This document shows, piece by piece, positions 1 to 7,448 of a stretch of DNA of 34,012 nucleotides (positions are counted from its first letter, which is position 1; each line of letters starts with the position of its first letter). The stretch lies in contig WVZO01000364.1 in NCBI GenBank assembly GCA_011772425.1, forward strand, positions 278-34,289. Reading direction: 5' to 3'. Both the position numbers and the translations under genes were made by a program. The notes beneath the pieces are model-generated. The model searched no databases. It saw nothing but the letters and a program-made list of their open reading frames with translations, and was not told the origin of the DNA. This stretch comes from Candidatus Aminicenantota bacterium. Lineage in GTDB: Bacteria; Acidobacteriota; Aminicenantia; UBA2199.

Positions 1-37
1 CCCTCCGTGCGGATATACTAACCCATATTTTTATTTA

Positions 38-89
38 CAGGATGGACATAAAAACTAAAAAAACGAAAACTTTTAGAATGTCCATCCTG
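38..89. repeat. Hairpin with 12-bp arms in the left repeat copy
   Basis: CAGGATGGACAT at 38-49 is perfectly complementary to ATGTCCATCCTG at 78-89. The matching hairpin in the right copy (15282-15335) has different bases at two stem positions, but pairing is kept. The A-rich loop is poorly conserved. Confidence 0.8.
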
Positions 90-122
90 AACACCTATTA
101 GAACTCTATAAGAACTTTTTTT

Positions 123-188
123 GTCTCCGACGGCCAGGGGGTTCTTTTGAAAAACCACCCCCTGGACACCCGCAAAACTTTTTATAGC
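123..188 (+). repeat. CCAGGGGG hairpin element, copy 1
   Basis: It starts GTCTCCGACGG, has arms CCAGGGGGT (134-142) and ACCCCCTGG (157-165), and ends in a GCAAAACTTTTT tail. Related copies lie at 1051-1211 (degenerate), 5152-5264, 13370-13436, 15187-15248, 16982-17002 (partial) and 33293-33405. The ninth stem pair is T-A here and C-G in most other copies. It lies downstream of the leftward gene ending at 250. Confidence 0.85.
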
Positions 189-249
189 CCTTCGGGCGGT
201 TGGTTTACCGTCATTTTAGGGTTGACGTAACACCAGTAGATTACCCCTT

Positions 250-1029
250 TCATTCGGGCGTGGGAACAGGGGAATTCGCGGGCTTGCTCTCCTCTTCGGC
301 AACTTTTCTTCCGGCTTTCTTCCTCCGCATATACATATAATTGCTCCTGTATCCCTTCCTTCGTTCATCATTATCCCGGAATGCAAATCGACCATACTTA
401 TAGATTTCGTCAACAGCCTCTTTCAGATGTGTAAAGGCCTGGTTACGAATCTTTTTGGCTTCTTTGTATTCGGCTCTTTCAGTGTTAGCTTCAGCCAGCA
501 GTTGAGCCATTTGATCGGCTTTTTCAGCCGCTTTGTCAAGAAGCGACATATCGAAATTAATATTAGCCAGTAACCCAGGATTTTGTTTTCCCAGTATACA
601 CAGGTTGTTTAAATCCTGGATCATATCTGCATGCCCGCGTCCCCTGGCAATGCGCCTTACCTGTTCTGAAAGCCCGGGGTCATTTCGAAAGGCAAAACGA
701 AAATACTGCAAAAGTTCATCTCTTAAATCATAAGCAGCCGCCGATTCTTCTTCCCAGGTCTCTGACGCTTCTTGCCTGGTGAATCGCTCTGCATTCCACA
801 GCGATTCGGCTTCCCTTAAGGCCCCTGAGCGTACAGGAAGGTCTTCGACAAGCTCCCAGGATAATCCTAACCCGGTAAGAGTATCCTTATCTTCCTGACA
901 CCATTGATAAAGATTATCCGCTTCCTGGATATACACTCCCAACGGGATATTATTGGGTATTTTGATCTGGTCATCCCCGATTGCTTTAATCACATCGAGC
1001 TTTTTTTCATAGTCTTTTTTATTACTCAT
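250..1029 (-). CDS. Protein of unknown function, paralogue of 1293-2066
   Basis: This 259-residue soluble protein has no signal peptide or membrane segment, and I do not recognise its family. By eye it is more than half identical to the 257-residue protein encoded just upstream on the same strand. Shared blocks include VYIQEA, WCQEDK, GALREAESLW, ADMIQDLN, THLKEAVDEI and KGYRSNY. It is rich in Lys, Glu and Asp, probably mostly helical, and ends in a Pro-rich tail. Unlike its paralogue it has no Shine-Dalgarno sequence at usual spacing; the nearest GGAGG is about 22 nt upstream of the ATG, inside a degenerate repeat. The paralogy argues that it is a real gene; its role is unknown. Confidence 0.75.
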   Translation of the reverse strand: MSNKKDYEKKLDVIKAIGDDQIKIPNNIPLGVYIQEADNLYQWCQEDKDTLTGLGLSWELVEDLPVRSGALREAESLWNAERFTRQEASETWEEESAAAYDLRDELLQYFRFAFRNDPGLSEQVRRIARGRGHADMIQDLNNLCILGKQNPGLLANINFDMSLLDKAAEKADQMAQLLAEANTERAEYKEAKKIRNQAFTHLKEAVDEIYKYGRFAFRDNDERRKGYRSNYMYMRRKKAGRKVAEEESKPANSPVPTPE

Positions 1030-1050
1030 AATTACTGTATGAAATTACTT

Positions 1051-1211
1051 TTGCCTCCGGCAGCCAGGCCCCACTGCGTGGGGGAGCATTTGCAGTGCAA
1101 GGATGGAGTATTGTGTTTCTAACGATATGTCGCCTCCGTGGGCATTTTAATTGCCGCACCGCAGGTGCCTCTTTTTGAAAAAACCGCCCCTGGACCCCGC
1201 AAAAACTTTTG
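1051..1211 (+). repeat. Degenerate, interrupted copy of the CCAGGGGG hairpin element
   Basis: The left part (TGCCTCCGGCAGCCAGGCCCC, 1051-1071) and the right part (from about 1169, CTCTTTTTGAAAAAACCGCC then CCTGGACCCCGCAAAAACTT) match the two halves of the element. About 100 bp of unrelated sequence separates them. The stem arms no longer match well. This accounts for most of the 263-bp gap between the two paralogous genes. Confidence 0.55.
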
Positions 1212-1292
1212 TTTAATAGCCCGGGCTTTGGTTAAGGCTGAGGGGAAGAATTCGCCTCCTCAACCCTAACCTTAACCTGGGTTTTCTTAAAC

Positions 1293-2066
1293 TTATCCTT
1301 CACCGGTGTCCGGTGTATCCGGTGTATCCGGTGTGTCCGGTGCCGTTGCTCCTCCCGTCGATCTCTTCCGTAAATAATTACTTCTATAACCTTTTAAACG
1401 TTCATCAATATGCCGGAATACATATTGGCCATAGGCACGAATCTCATCAACAGCCTCTTTCAGATGGGTATAAGCCTGATCGCGAATTCTTTTGGATTCA
1501 CTGGTATCGATCCTTTCACCGGTGGCTGCAGCCAGCAGTGCAGCCAATTCATCGGCCATTTGAGCCGCCTGGTCAAGAAGCAGCGTATCAAAATTAACAG
1601 CAGCAAGTAACTCCGGGTTCTGTCTACCAAGCACACTCAGATCGTTTAAATCCTGGATCATATCGGCATTACTACCGCCTTCCGCAATGGCTTTAACTCT
1701 TCCCAAAAGCTGCGTATCATTCCTAAAGGCAAAACGGAGATCATTTAAAAGATCATTTCTAAACGCATAAGCAAGGGGTGATTTTTCCATCCACTCTTTT
1801 GCCGCTTCTTCACGGGTAAACCGTTGGGCACTCCACAGCGATTCCGCTTCTCTTAAGGCTCCGCAGCGAATAGGCATATCATCCACCAGTTCCAGGGGTA
1901 ATCCTTTCGCATTCAGTTGCTCTTTATCCTCCTGGCACCAGTGATAAAGGTCTTCAGCTTCCTGGATGTATACATCCACGGGGATGCTGTTAGGGGTTTT
2001 GATTTTGTCGTCCTCGATGGTCGTTATGACCTCAAGTTTCGCTTCATACTCCTCTTTTGTACTCAT
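1293..2066 (-). CDS. Protein of unknown function, paralogue of 250-1029
   Basis: This 257-residue protein is soluble and not recognised. It shares long blocks with the protein at 250-1029, so the two look like a tandem duplication. The C-terminus carries a run of Thr-Pro-Asp (or Pro-Asp-Thr) triplets encoded by a 9-bp DNA repeat at about 1301-1342, probably a flexible tail prone to slippage. The ATG at 2066 is supported by an AAGGAGA ribosome site about six bases upstream and by a good promoter on the same strand (2153-2125). It has better expression signals than its downstream paralogue, and the two are separated by a 226-bp gap plus a broken repeat, so they may not share a transcript. Confidence 0.8.
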   Translation of the reverse strand: MSTKEEYEAKLEVITTIEDDKIKTPNSIPVDVYIQEAEDLYHWCQEDKEQLNAKGLPLELVDDMPIRCGALREAESLWSAQRFTREEAAKEWMEKSPLAYAFRNDLLNDLRFAFRNDTQLLGRVKAIAEGGSNADMIQDLNDLSVLGRQNPELLAAVNFDTLLLDQAAQMADELAALLAAATGERIDTSESKRIRDQAYTHLKEAVDEIRAYGQYVFRHIDERLKGYRSNYLRKRSTGGATAPDTPDTPDTPDTGEG

Positions 2067-2124
2067 TAACGTTCTCCTTAGTTAAATTTTACATTCAAAG
2101 CGGCCACTTTGGATATAAGGCTAT

Positions 2125-2153
2125 ATTCTAATCAGCTTCTTCGGGCATGTCAA
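2125..2153 (-). promoter_or_regulatory. Sigma70-type promoter for the 1293-2066 gene
   Basis: On the minus strand, TTGACA (2153-2148) and TAGAAT (2130-2125) are separated by 17 bp. The implied leader is about 50 nt before the ATG at 2066. Confidence 0.7.
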
Positions 2154-2301
2154 ATGTATTTTTTTAAAAAACGGGCTTTAAGCACGAAGATTTTTCCCCG
2201 AATCCATTGATATTCCATAAAAAGCAGCCTGAATCCCCATGTCAGATTTATGCTTAATTTTCTTCTTTTGACCAACAAGCGATAGCCAAATATAAATAAA
2301 G

Positions 2302-2330
2302 TTGACATGCGATAATAACTATATTACAAT
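2302..2330 (+). promoter_or_regulatory. Promoter of the toxin-antitoxin pair
   Basis: TTGACA (2302-2307) and TACAAT (2325-2330) lie 17 bp apart, upstream of the antitoxin start at 2369. Confidence 0.75.
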
Positions 2331-2336
2331 TATTAT

Positions 2337-2357
2337 GGTATGATGATTTGTCATACC
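2337..2357. promoter_or_regulatory. Operator-like inverted repeat for toxin-antitoxin autoregulation
   Basis: GGTATGA (2337-2343) and TCATACC (2351-2357) form a perfect 7-bp inverted repeat with a 7-nt spacer, just after the -10 box and directly before the GGAGG site (2358-2362). Ribbon-helix-helix antitoxins commonly bind such palindromes; binding here is inference. Confidence 0.6.
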
Positions 2358-2368
2358 GGAGGTGAAAT

Positions 2369-2611
2369 ATGTCTACTGCCAAAATTGCGATATCCATAGA
2401 TCACAGTTTGTTAGAGAGAATCGACTATTTAGTAAGGAAAAAAATTTTTCCAAATCGCAGTAAAGTCATCCAGGAGGCTGTTAAAGAAAAAATTGAAAAA
2501 CTGGATAAACGGCGTTTGGCTGTGGAGTGTGCCAAACTAGATCCTGAGTTTGAGCAAGCATTGGCAGATGAAGGACTAAAAGGGGATATCGAATCATGGC
2601 CCAAATATTAA
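2369..2611 (+). CDS. Ribbon-helix-helix antitoxin (MazE/CopG-like)
   Basis: This 80-residue protein is the likely antitoxin and autorepressor of the MazF-type toxin that follows. Residues about 4-10 (AKIAISI) fit the DNA-contacting beta strand of a ribbon-helix-helix fold. Two amphipathic helices follow up to about residue 45, then an acidic tail of the kind that often wraps the toxin. The ATG has a GGAGG site six bases upstream. The stop overlaps the toxin start by 16 bp, which suggests translational coupling. Family placement rests on pattern and context; a specific antitoxin subfamily cannot be named. Confidence 0.85.
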   Translation: MSTAKIAISIDHSLLERIDYLVRKKIFPNRSKVIQEAVKEKIEKLDKRRLAVECAKLDPEFEQALADEGLKGDIESWPKY

Positions 2612-2931
2612 GAGGAGAGATTTATTGGGCTGACCTTGAACCCACCGTAGGGAGAGAACAATCCGGTCTTCGGCCTGTTCTTGTAGTCAGTCACGATGTA
2701 TTTAACGATCGATCGGGAACTGTGATAGCAATGGCTCTTACCAGTCAGCCGCAGAGGGCCGGTTTCCCTCTAACCTTTGAACTTAAAGACAGGTCACTGC
2801 CGAAGAAATCATGGGTTAAAATAAGTCAGATTCGAACACTATCTGTCCTCCGTTTAAAAAACAAACTTGGTGAAGTACAGCCGGAAGAACTTGATACGAT
2901 AATCGAAGGATTGAATGAAATTATCGGATAA
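2596..2931 (+). CDS. mazF: MazF/PemK-family endoribonuclease toxin
   Basis: This 111-residue protein matches the MazF/PemK fold in length and motifs: RGEIYWADL near the N-terminus, [14 protein letters not shown] around residues 19-32 with the conserved Arg-Pro pair, and the later [13 protein letters not shown] block. Family members cut mRNA at short sequence motifs and are neutralised by the cognate antitoxin. The start codon lies within the antitoxin gene, so expression probably depends on antitoxin translation. The usual conserved residues are present, so the toxin looks intact. Cleavage specificity cannot be read from the sequence. Confidence 0.92.
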   Translation: MAQILRGEIYWADLEPTVGREQSGLRPVLVVSHDVFNDRSGTVIAMALTSQPQRAGFPLTFELKDRSLPKKSWVKISQIRTLSVLRLKNKLGEVQPEELDTIIEGLNEIIG

Positions 2932-3034
2932 TCATCTTTTTGTTGTAAAGGAAGAAAAGAGAACAAACAAAGAATAGCGAAAAAACGTCCAACTGAAACT
3001 TTTTATCGATATATCCGTATAATTTATATATGAT

Positions 3035-3603
3035 ATGAAAAAGAATAAAAAATTTATATTGATCGGTCTCATGTCCGTGACACTGATTTCATTAGAAATT
3101 ATCTGGACACGAATTTTTTCCGCTGAATTTTTTTACAATTTTGCCTTTCTTGTCCTGTCCCTGGCAGTCCCTCTTCTTATACCATTATCGTCACCCTTTT
3201 TACTCTCCTTCTGGCCTCGGGGATCGGCAGCCGGTTTGCTGGAAGATTTAATGATAAAATCCCATTTATCGTCATCTTTTTGTGGATACTGCTTGAAATT
3301 ACTGTCTTTTACCCGTTAACCGCTGCACTGAGCAGCCTGACAATGGCTCCGCGAATCATAGTCTCAATCGTGCTCATATTTCCTTTGGGATTTTTTATGG
3401 GTATGCCTTTTCCCAAAGGCACTAAACGGATAGGGAATTTAATCGATTGGGGGTTTGCTGTTAACGGGGCGGCATCGGTTTTAGGTTCAACTGCTATCTA
3501 TTTGGTGTCGTTTAGTTACGGCTTTGATATCTCGCTTTTAATCGGCGCTGTCTGTTATTTAACGGCATTCCTGCTGTTGAATCTAAAAAAGAGTTGGTTC
3601 TAA
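3035..3603 (+). pseudogene. Remnant of a polytopic membrane protein (spermidine-synthase-like family), internally deleted and frameshifted
   Basis: The N-terminal piece (3035 to about 3165) encodes a start and a first membrane helix with the motif SLEIIWTRIFSAEFFYNFAF. Sense coding then continues in another frame from about 3180 to 3603, with helices and the motif FMGMPFPKGTKRIG followed by WGFAVNGAASVLGS. These two blocks resemble the N-terminal and C-terminal membrane parts of large spermidine-synthase-like membrane proteins. The central helices and methyltransferase-like domain expected between them are missing. The two parts are out of frame at about 3165-3185. I read this as a decayed gene with a large internal deletion. 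The family name is a memory-based match of moderate confidence. Confidence 0.6.
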
Positions 3604-3658
3604 CCAGTCAAGTGAAAATCTCTATGATTAAATCGAAAAGGGGAAAAAATTTTTCCTG

Positions 3659-3687
3659 TTGACTTTCTCGCTGAATTCGATTATATT
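3659..3687 (+). promoter_or_regulatory. Promoter of the lanthipeptide precursor
   Basis: TTGACT (3659-3664) and TATATT (3682-3687) are separated by 17 bp. The sequence GTTGACTTT and an upstream GGGGAAAAAATT block recur before the NHLP precursor promoter at 17439. Confidence 0.7.
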
Positions 3688-3721
3688 CTAGAATCTTATA
3701 ATAACAAGGAGGATTTTCACC

Positions 3722-3886
3722 ATGAAAACCAAAAAAGTATTAGTCTTAAACTTAAAGAAAAAGACCATTGCTAACCTGTCCGCCGTTTACATGGAAGCTG
3801 CACAGGGCGGTAAAGACGTCACCGGTTGTATTTATACAGCCTGTTGTAAAACGACTATTATAATAAAGACCGGATGTGGTTGTTAA
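3722..3886 (+). CDS. Class I lanthipeptide-like RiPP precursor
   Basis: This 54-codon gene begins MKTKKVLVLNLKKKTIANLS, close to the leader seen in class I lanthipeptide precursors of Bacteroidota and Aminicenantes-type bacteria (KKLxLNKxTIANL). The leader ends in a Gly-Gly at residues 29-30. The remaining 24-residue core has five Cys, five Thr and no Ser (pattern TGC, TACC, TT, TGCGC), which suits dehydration and lanthionine ring formation. AAGGAGG at 3706-3712 and a 17-bp-spaced promoter support expression. No LanB, LanC, protease or transporter gene is in this window, so any maturation enzymes must be encoded elsewhere. The sequence supports a precursor strongly; the product is unknown. 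Confidence 0.85.
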   Translation: MKTKKVLVLNLKKKTIANLSAVYMEAAQGGKDVTGCIYTACCKTTIIIKTGCGC

Positions 3887-4000
3887 GTGCCCGGTTTTAA
3901 ACCGGCGAACTTTTCCTCCAACTTCGCGAACACCTCTTCAGCAGGTATTAGAAATAAAATACCTGACCCTATTATTTTAATAAAAAAATTCCCGCATCTA

Positions 4001-4029
4001 TTGAAATACGAAATTATTTCCTATAAAAT
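4001..4029 (+). promoter_or_regulatory. Promoter of the Cys-motif membrane protein
   Basis: TTGAAA (4001-4006) and TAAAAT (4024-4029) lie 17 bp apart. A GGGAGG ribosome site at 4051-4056 follows, before the ATG at 4062. The gene therefore seems to be transcribed independently of the lanthipeptide gene. Confidence 0.65.
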
Positions 4030-4061
4030 ATAATGCTGAAAGAAATTGATGGGAGGAAATT

Positions 4062-4571
4062 ATGACACTACCTCAATGGTCACGAAAAACAATGCTGCTT
4101 AATATGGCTCTTTTTTATCCTATGTTGCTTCTGGGTGGATATCTTTTGTGGGAAACGTACATTGTATTCTTCTGGATTTATCTTTTTATGTGGATCGGCA
4201 TCCTAACACTTGGCCGTTACTATGTTTGCCGTCCATGCCCATATTGCGGCCAGGATTGTCCTAGTTTTGGATTCAGTTATTTAGCACTTTTGTTCCCTAA
4301 AAGTAAGGCCGAAGGATTTAATAGATGTGCCGGAATGATTGATATTGTATTTATTTTCCTTTCGTTACTGTTGCCCATAGCTGTCTGGATACTGAGTTTC
4401 TTTGGAAAAATTGCAGCCTTTAGCACAATAAAACACATCCTAATAGCGGCTTATTTAATACTGGCAGCAGTAGTGGTTACGGTACATCAGGTAACAGGAT
4501 GCAGCAAGTGCGAGATAGCAGAATGTCAGGCAAGCAAAGCAGCAAAGGAAAAAAAGATGCCAGTTAAGTGA
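4062..4571 (+). CDS. Small four-helix membrane protein with two cysteine clusters, function unknown
   Basis: The 169-residue protein has about four hydrophobic segments (near residues 10-30, 32-50, 93-115 and 124-145). Between the second and third is a Cys cluster, CRPCPYCGQDC. Near the C-terminus is another, CSKCEIAEC, followed by a Lys-rich tail. Paired clusters at membrane edges could bind zinc or an Fe-S cluster, or act in thiol chemistry; nothing in the sequence decides this. It has its own promoter and a good ribosome site. It lies 175 bp downstream of the lanthipeptide precursor, but I see no motif of a known lanthipeptide transporter or immunity protein. Confidence 0.75.
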   Translation: MTLPQWSRKTMLLNMALFYPMLLLGGYLLWETYIVFFWIYLFMWIGILTLGRYYVCRPCPYCGQDCPSFGFSYLALLFPKSKAEGFNRCAGMIDIVFIFLSLLLPIAVWILSFFGKIAAFSTIKHILIAAYLILAAVVVTVHQVTGCSKCEIAECQASKAAKEKKMPVK

Positions 4572-4576
4572 ATTAT

Positions 4577-5149
4577 TTATATTAATTCAGAAATCAGGGC
4601 CTCTGACGAAATTACCCTTAATAACGGGTAAAGCGGATTCCTGCGATAAAGTCCCAATGTCTGCTCATGGATGCTCTCTGTAAATGCCGCCGTACAATCT
4701 TCCAGTAAAACAGCTTTAAAATTATAACAAAGAGCATCCATAACAGTAGTCAGAACACAAAAATTCGTCGCAATTCCCCCAACCGCACAAAGAGTAACAC
4801 CCCTTATTTCTAACCATTGATTAAGACCAGTATTAAAAAAAGCTGAAAATCTCGGCTTAGGAAGCCAGAAGTCCTCCTCCCTCCGGTCTAACTCATCGAT
4901 TACCTCAGCCCCTTCTGTTCCGGCAATAGAGTGGGGCTTCATATAACCCGTAAATATAAAGTCTTGCTCATGAAAGGCATCCGTGGAAAAAACAATGGGC
5001 AGCGATCTTTTCCTGAACTCAGCAATTAAGTTATTAATCGGAGCAATAATCTGCTTCGCCAACGGCGTAATCGGAAGTTCTTTCGCTTCCACAAAATTAT
5101 CTTTGACCATATCAATGATCAAAAAAGCCATCTTTTCCATAATTACCAT
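4577..5149 (-). CDS. Isochorismatase/nicotinamidase-family cysteine hydrolase
   Basis: This 190-residue protein has the usual family size and the expected catalytic triad positions: Asp13 in LIIDMVKD, Lys98 in LPKPRFSAF and Cys131 in GGIATNFCV, where the Ile-Ala-Thr region corresponds to the family cis-peptide loop. Residues Asp57, His60 and His73 could form a metal site as in nicotinamidases, but their spacing is not diagnostic. The substrate could be nicotinamide or another small amide or ester. It is convergent with the membrane protein gene, with a 5-bp gap. ATGs at codons 1, 4 and 7 are possible; a GGAG in the adjacent dispersed repeat is best placed for the first. Confidence 0.88.
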   Translation of the reverse strand: MVIMEKMAFLIIDMVKDNFVEAKELPITPLAKQIIAPINNLIAEFRKRSLPIVFSTDAFHEQDFIFTGYMKPHSIAGTEGAEVIDELDRREEDFWLPKPRFSAFFNTGLNQWLEIRGVTLCAVGGIATNFCVLTTVMDALCYNFKAVLLEDCTAAFTESIHEQTLGLYRRNPLYPLLRVISSEALISELI

Positions 5150-5151
5150 AT

Positions 5152-5264
5152 GTCTCCGACGGCCAGGGGGCTCTTTTTATAAAAACTGCCCCCTGGACCC
5201 CCGCAAAAATTTTTTATACACGGTCAAACATCGTACCGTGCTTCATAAGGGTATTTCCCACTGG
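5152..5264 (+). repeat. CCAGGGGGC hairpin element, long copy 3
   Basis: Arms CCAGGGGGC (5163-5171) and GCCCCCTGG (5188-5196) form a 9-bp stem. The match to the copy at 33293-33405 continues past the hairpin through CTTCATAAGGGTATTTCCC, giving about 113 bp of related sequence. It lies between the 3' end of the acyl-CoA synthetase gene and the 5' end of the hydrolase gene, whose ribosome site it appears to supply. Confidence 0.85.
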
Positions 5265-5365
5265 CATCACTATAAGTAATCCCCTCTTGAGAGGGGTGCC
5301 CGAAGGGCGGGGTGTGTCAACTTCGTGTCTCTTCGTGTACCTTTGTGGCTAATAAATTGAGTTCC

Positions 5366-7447
5366 TTAAGAGATTATAATTCGAGCATCTACCACAAAAA
5401 CCCGGTCCTCATACGCAATAATCGGATTCAAATCCATTTCCTGAATCTCCGGCAATTCCGTAACCAGTTGAGAGACCCGTTGAATAACCTCTGCAAGCTT
5501 TTCCCGGTCAACACCCTTGTCGCCGCGAAAACCGGATAGAAGCGGATACGATTTGATAGAGGTAAGCATCTCCTTTGCTTCCCCTGAAGCAATAGGGGTG
5601 AGTTCAAAAGACACATCCTTCATTAACTCAACCATAATACCGCCAAGCCCGAACATAACAGTATGTCCAAGCCCTGGTTCAGCTTTTGCTCCGATAATCA
5701 CTTCCTTACCGCCGGGCATAAACTTCTGTACAAAGAACCTCAACCCCTTGGGTCCGAATTTCTTTTCCATTTCCGCTGCCGCGGACTTTACAGCTTTGGC
5801 GTCCTGCAAATTGACCTTTACGCCGCCCACATCACTTTTGTGGACGATCTCTTCGGAATCTGCTTTAATGACGACAGGGAACCCGATTTCCGCAGCAAAT
5901 TTTCCCGCTTCTTCAGGGTTGCTGGCCATTCGCCAGTCAGCAGCGGGAATGCGGTAAGCACCCAGCAGCGTATACACATCGGAAGCAGAGAGGTTTTTGC
6001 GCCCGGTTTGTTTTGCTCCCTGGAGGATTTTCTGGGCAGTATCCCTGTCCACATCATCGAAGTGAACTACCTCGCCAGTTTCACGGGAGCACATATCATT
6101 ATACCGGCTCAACGCAGCCAGGGCCTTTGCCGCCATTTCAGCATAATCATAGCGCGGGATATTGCCGCTCTTGAGTATCTCAGTGGTTCCTGTCCATTGA
6201 GGTTTATCCGTCATGTAATTGCAGACAATGGGTTTTTTTCGCTGCTTGCTCACCTCAGCCATCTCTTTGGCAACACTTTCGCAGTCCACGAACGGCGGCG
6301 TAACAAAGTTGATATAAACACTGTCTACCTGGTCTTCCTCCATTAACACGTCCATTGCAGCACGCCAATGGGGTGCCTGCCCGGTTGCCAGTACATCAAT
6401 GGGATTATGAACCGACGCTTCGGGGTATAATTTTTCTTTTAATACGTCTTTGGCCTTTTCCGAAAGGGGCGGTATTTTCATGCCCGCCTCCACCAGCGCA
6501 TCCGTGGCAATGATCGCCGGACCGCCGGTATCGGTTATCAACCCCACCCGGTTACCCCGGGGAATAGGCTGCGAAGCAAAAGCCATGGCAGCCTGGCACA
6601 TTTCTTCCTGGTCCGTGAAGGTAAGTATCCCCGTCTTTTTGAATATCAGCTCGGTTGAGAGACCAACCCCCACAAGTCCACCGGTATGAGAGACCGCTGC
6701 TTTTGCCCCCTCCTGGGAACGCCCTGCCCTCATGGCAAGTATAGGCTTTTTCGCTGCCACTTCCCTGGCTGCCTCCATGAACTCTTTGGGATCGGAAAAT
6801 CCCTCCACATACAGGATAATTACCCGTGTTCCCTCATCTTCACCATAGTATCTTAAAATTTCCGGGATGGAAATATCACAGGCATTGCCATTGGAAGCAT
6901 AAAACCGCATCCCAACCTCCAAATCGTGGATGTTCTGCATAAATACGGCTCCTACTCCGCCGCTTTGCGCCACAATAGACACATGGCCAGGCTCGGGAAA
7001 CGTAAAGGTAAAATCACAATACGCCTTTACATCAGGGTCGGTATTGATGATCCCCTGGCAGTTGGGGCCAAATACCCGGATGCCGTGAGTCTTTGCCCGG
7101 GCAACCGTTTCCTTCTCGATTGCTTCGCCTTCAGGGCCCACTTCCTTGAAACCGGCACTGTTAATGATGACGAATTTAATGCCTTTTTTCCCGCATTCGT
7201 CAATGGCCATGGGGGCAAATTTGGCAGGAATACTGATGTGGGCAACATCAATGTCACCGGTAACTTCCAATACAGAGGGATACGCTTTCAATCCGCAAAT
7301 TTCATCCGCCTTGGGATTGATGGGGTAAATAGGACCTTTAAATTCATACCTTAAAAGATTCCTGGTGATAACATTGCCAATGGAAAGCGCCTTCTGGGAA
7401 GCCCCGATAATTGCCACCGATTTTGGGTTAAATAGTGTATCCAGCAT
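5366..7447 (-). CDS. ADP-forming acetate/acyl-CoA synthetase, fused alpha-beta type
   Basis: This 693-residue enzyme interconverts an acyl-CoA plus ADP and phosphate with the free acid plus ATP, a way for anaerobes to make ATP from thioesters. It has an N-terminal CoA-binding Rossmann domain (SVAIIGAS near residue 11), flavodoxin-like ligase domains with the phosphohistidine His254 in AAVSHTGG, and a C-terminal ATP-grasp domain (about 470-690) with GFPVVIKADSEEIVHKSDVG and a final DLNPIIAYED. The length fits fused subunits. It is the last gene of the leftward operon, one base after the dehydratase gene, so translation is probably coupled. The acid substrate is unknown; context suggests an acid from 2-hydroxyacyl-CoA or fatty acyl-CoA turnover. 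Confidence 0.92.
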   Translation of the reverse strand: MLDTLFNPKSVAIIGASQKALSIGNVITRNLLRYEFKGPIYPINPKADEICGLKAYPSVLEVTGDIDVAHISIPAKFAPMAIDECGKKGIKFVIINSAGFKEVGPEGEAIEKETVARAKTHGIRVFGPNCQGIINTDPDVKAYCDFTFTFPEPGHVSIVAQSGGVGAVFMQNIHDLEVGMRFYASNGNACDISIPEILRYYGEDEGTRVIILYVEGFSDPKEFMEAAREVAAKKPILAMRAGRSQEGAKAAVSHTGGLVGVGLSTELIFKKTGILTFTDQEEMCQAAMAFASQPIPRGNRVGLITDTGGPAIIATDALVEAGMKIPPLSEKAKDVLKEKLYPEASVHNPIDVLATGQAPHWRAAMDVLMEEDQVDSVYINFVTPPFVDCESVAKEMAEVSKQRKKPIVCNYMTDKPQWTGTTEILKSGNIPRYDYAEMAAKALAALSRYNDMCSRETGEVVHFDDVDRDTAQKILQGAKQTGRKNLSASDVYTLLGAYRIPAADWRMASNPEEAGKFAAEIGFPVVIKADSEEIVHKSDVGGVKVNLQDAKAVKSAAAEMEKKFGPKGLRFFVQKFMPGGKEVIIGAKAEPGLGHTVMFGLGGIMVELMKDVSFELTPIASGEAKEMLTSIKSYPLLSGFRGDKGVDREKLAEVIQRVSQLVTELPEIQEMDLNPIIAYEDRVFVVDARIIIS

Positions 7448-7448
7448 T

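Larger units (their letters stand above)
1..188. repeat. Left copy of a ~188-bp dispersed repeat, inverted relative to 15187-15372
   Basis: Read in reverse complement, 15187-15372 matches this stretch nearly end to end, with scattered substitutions and small length differences. Both begin with CCCTCCGTGCGGAT on the outer side and end in the CCAGGGGG hairpin module. Inside is a 12-bp perfect inverted repeat (38-49 with 78-89) around an A-rich 28-nt loop. The element may extend beyond the left window edge. No gene is visible in 1-249. Confidence 0.85.

Noticed and set aside
1301-1342. 9-bp tandem repeat as a separate minisatellite
   Set aside because: It lies in frame in the 3' end of the 1293-2066 gene and encodes a Thr-Pro-Asp tail; it is mentioned there.
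3891-3905. CCGGTTT-T-AAACCGG as terminator of the lanthipeptide gene
   Set aside because: The palindrome is perfect but the loop is a single base and no proper T-run follows; too weak to call.
5517-6346. Long plus-strand ORFs opposite the acyl-CoA synthetase gene
   Set aside because: They are antisense to a clear 693-residue enzyme and have no recognisable motifs or ribosome sites; reading-frame shadows.
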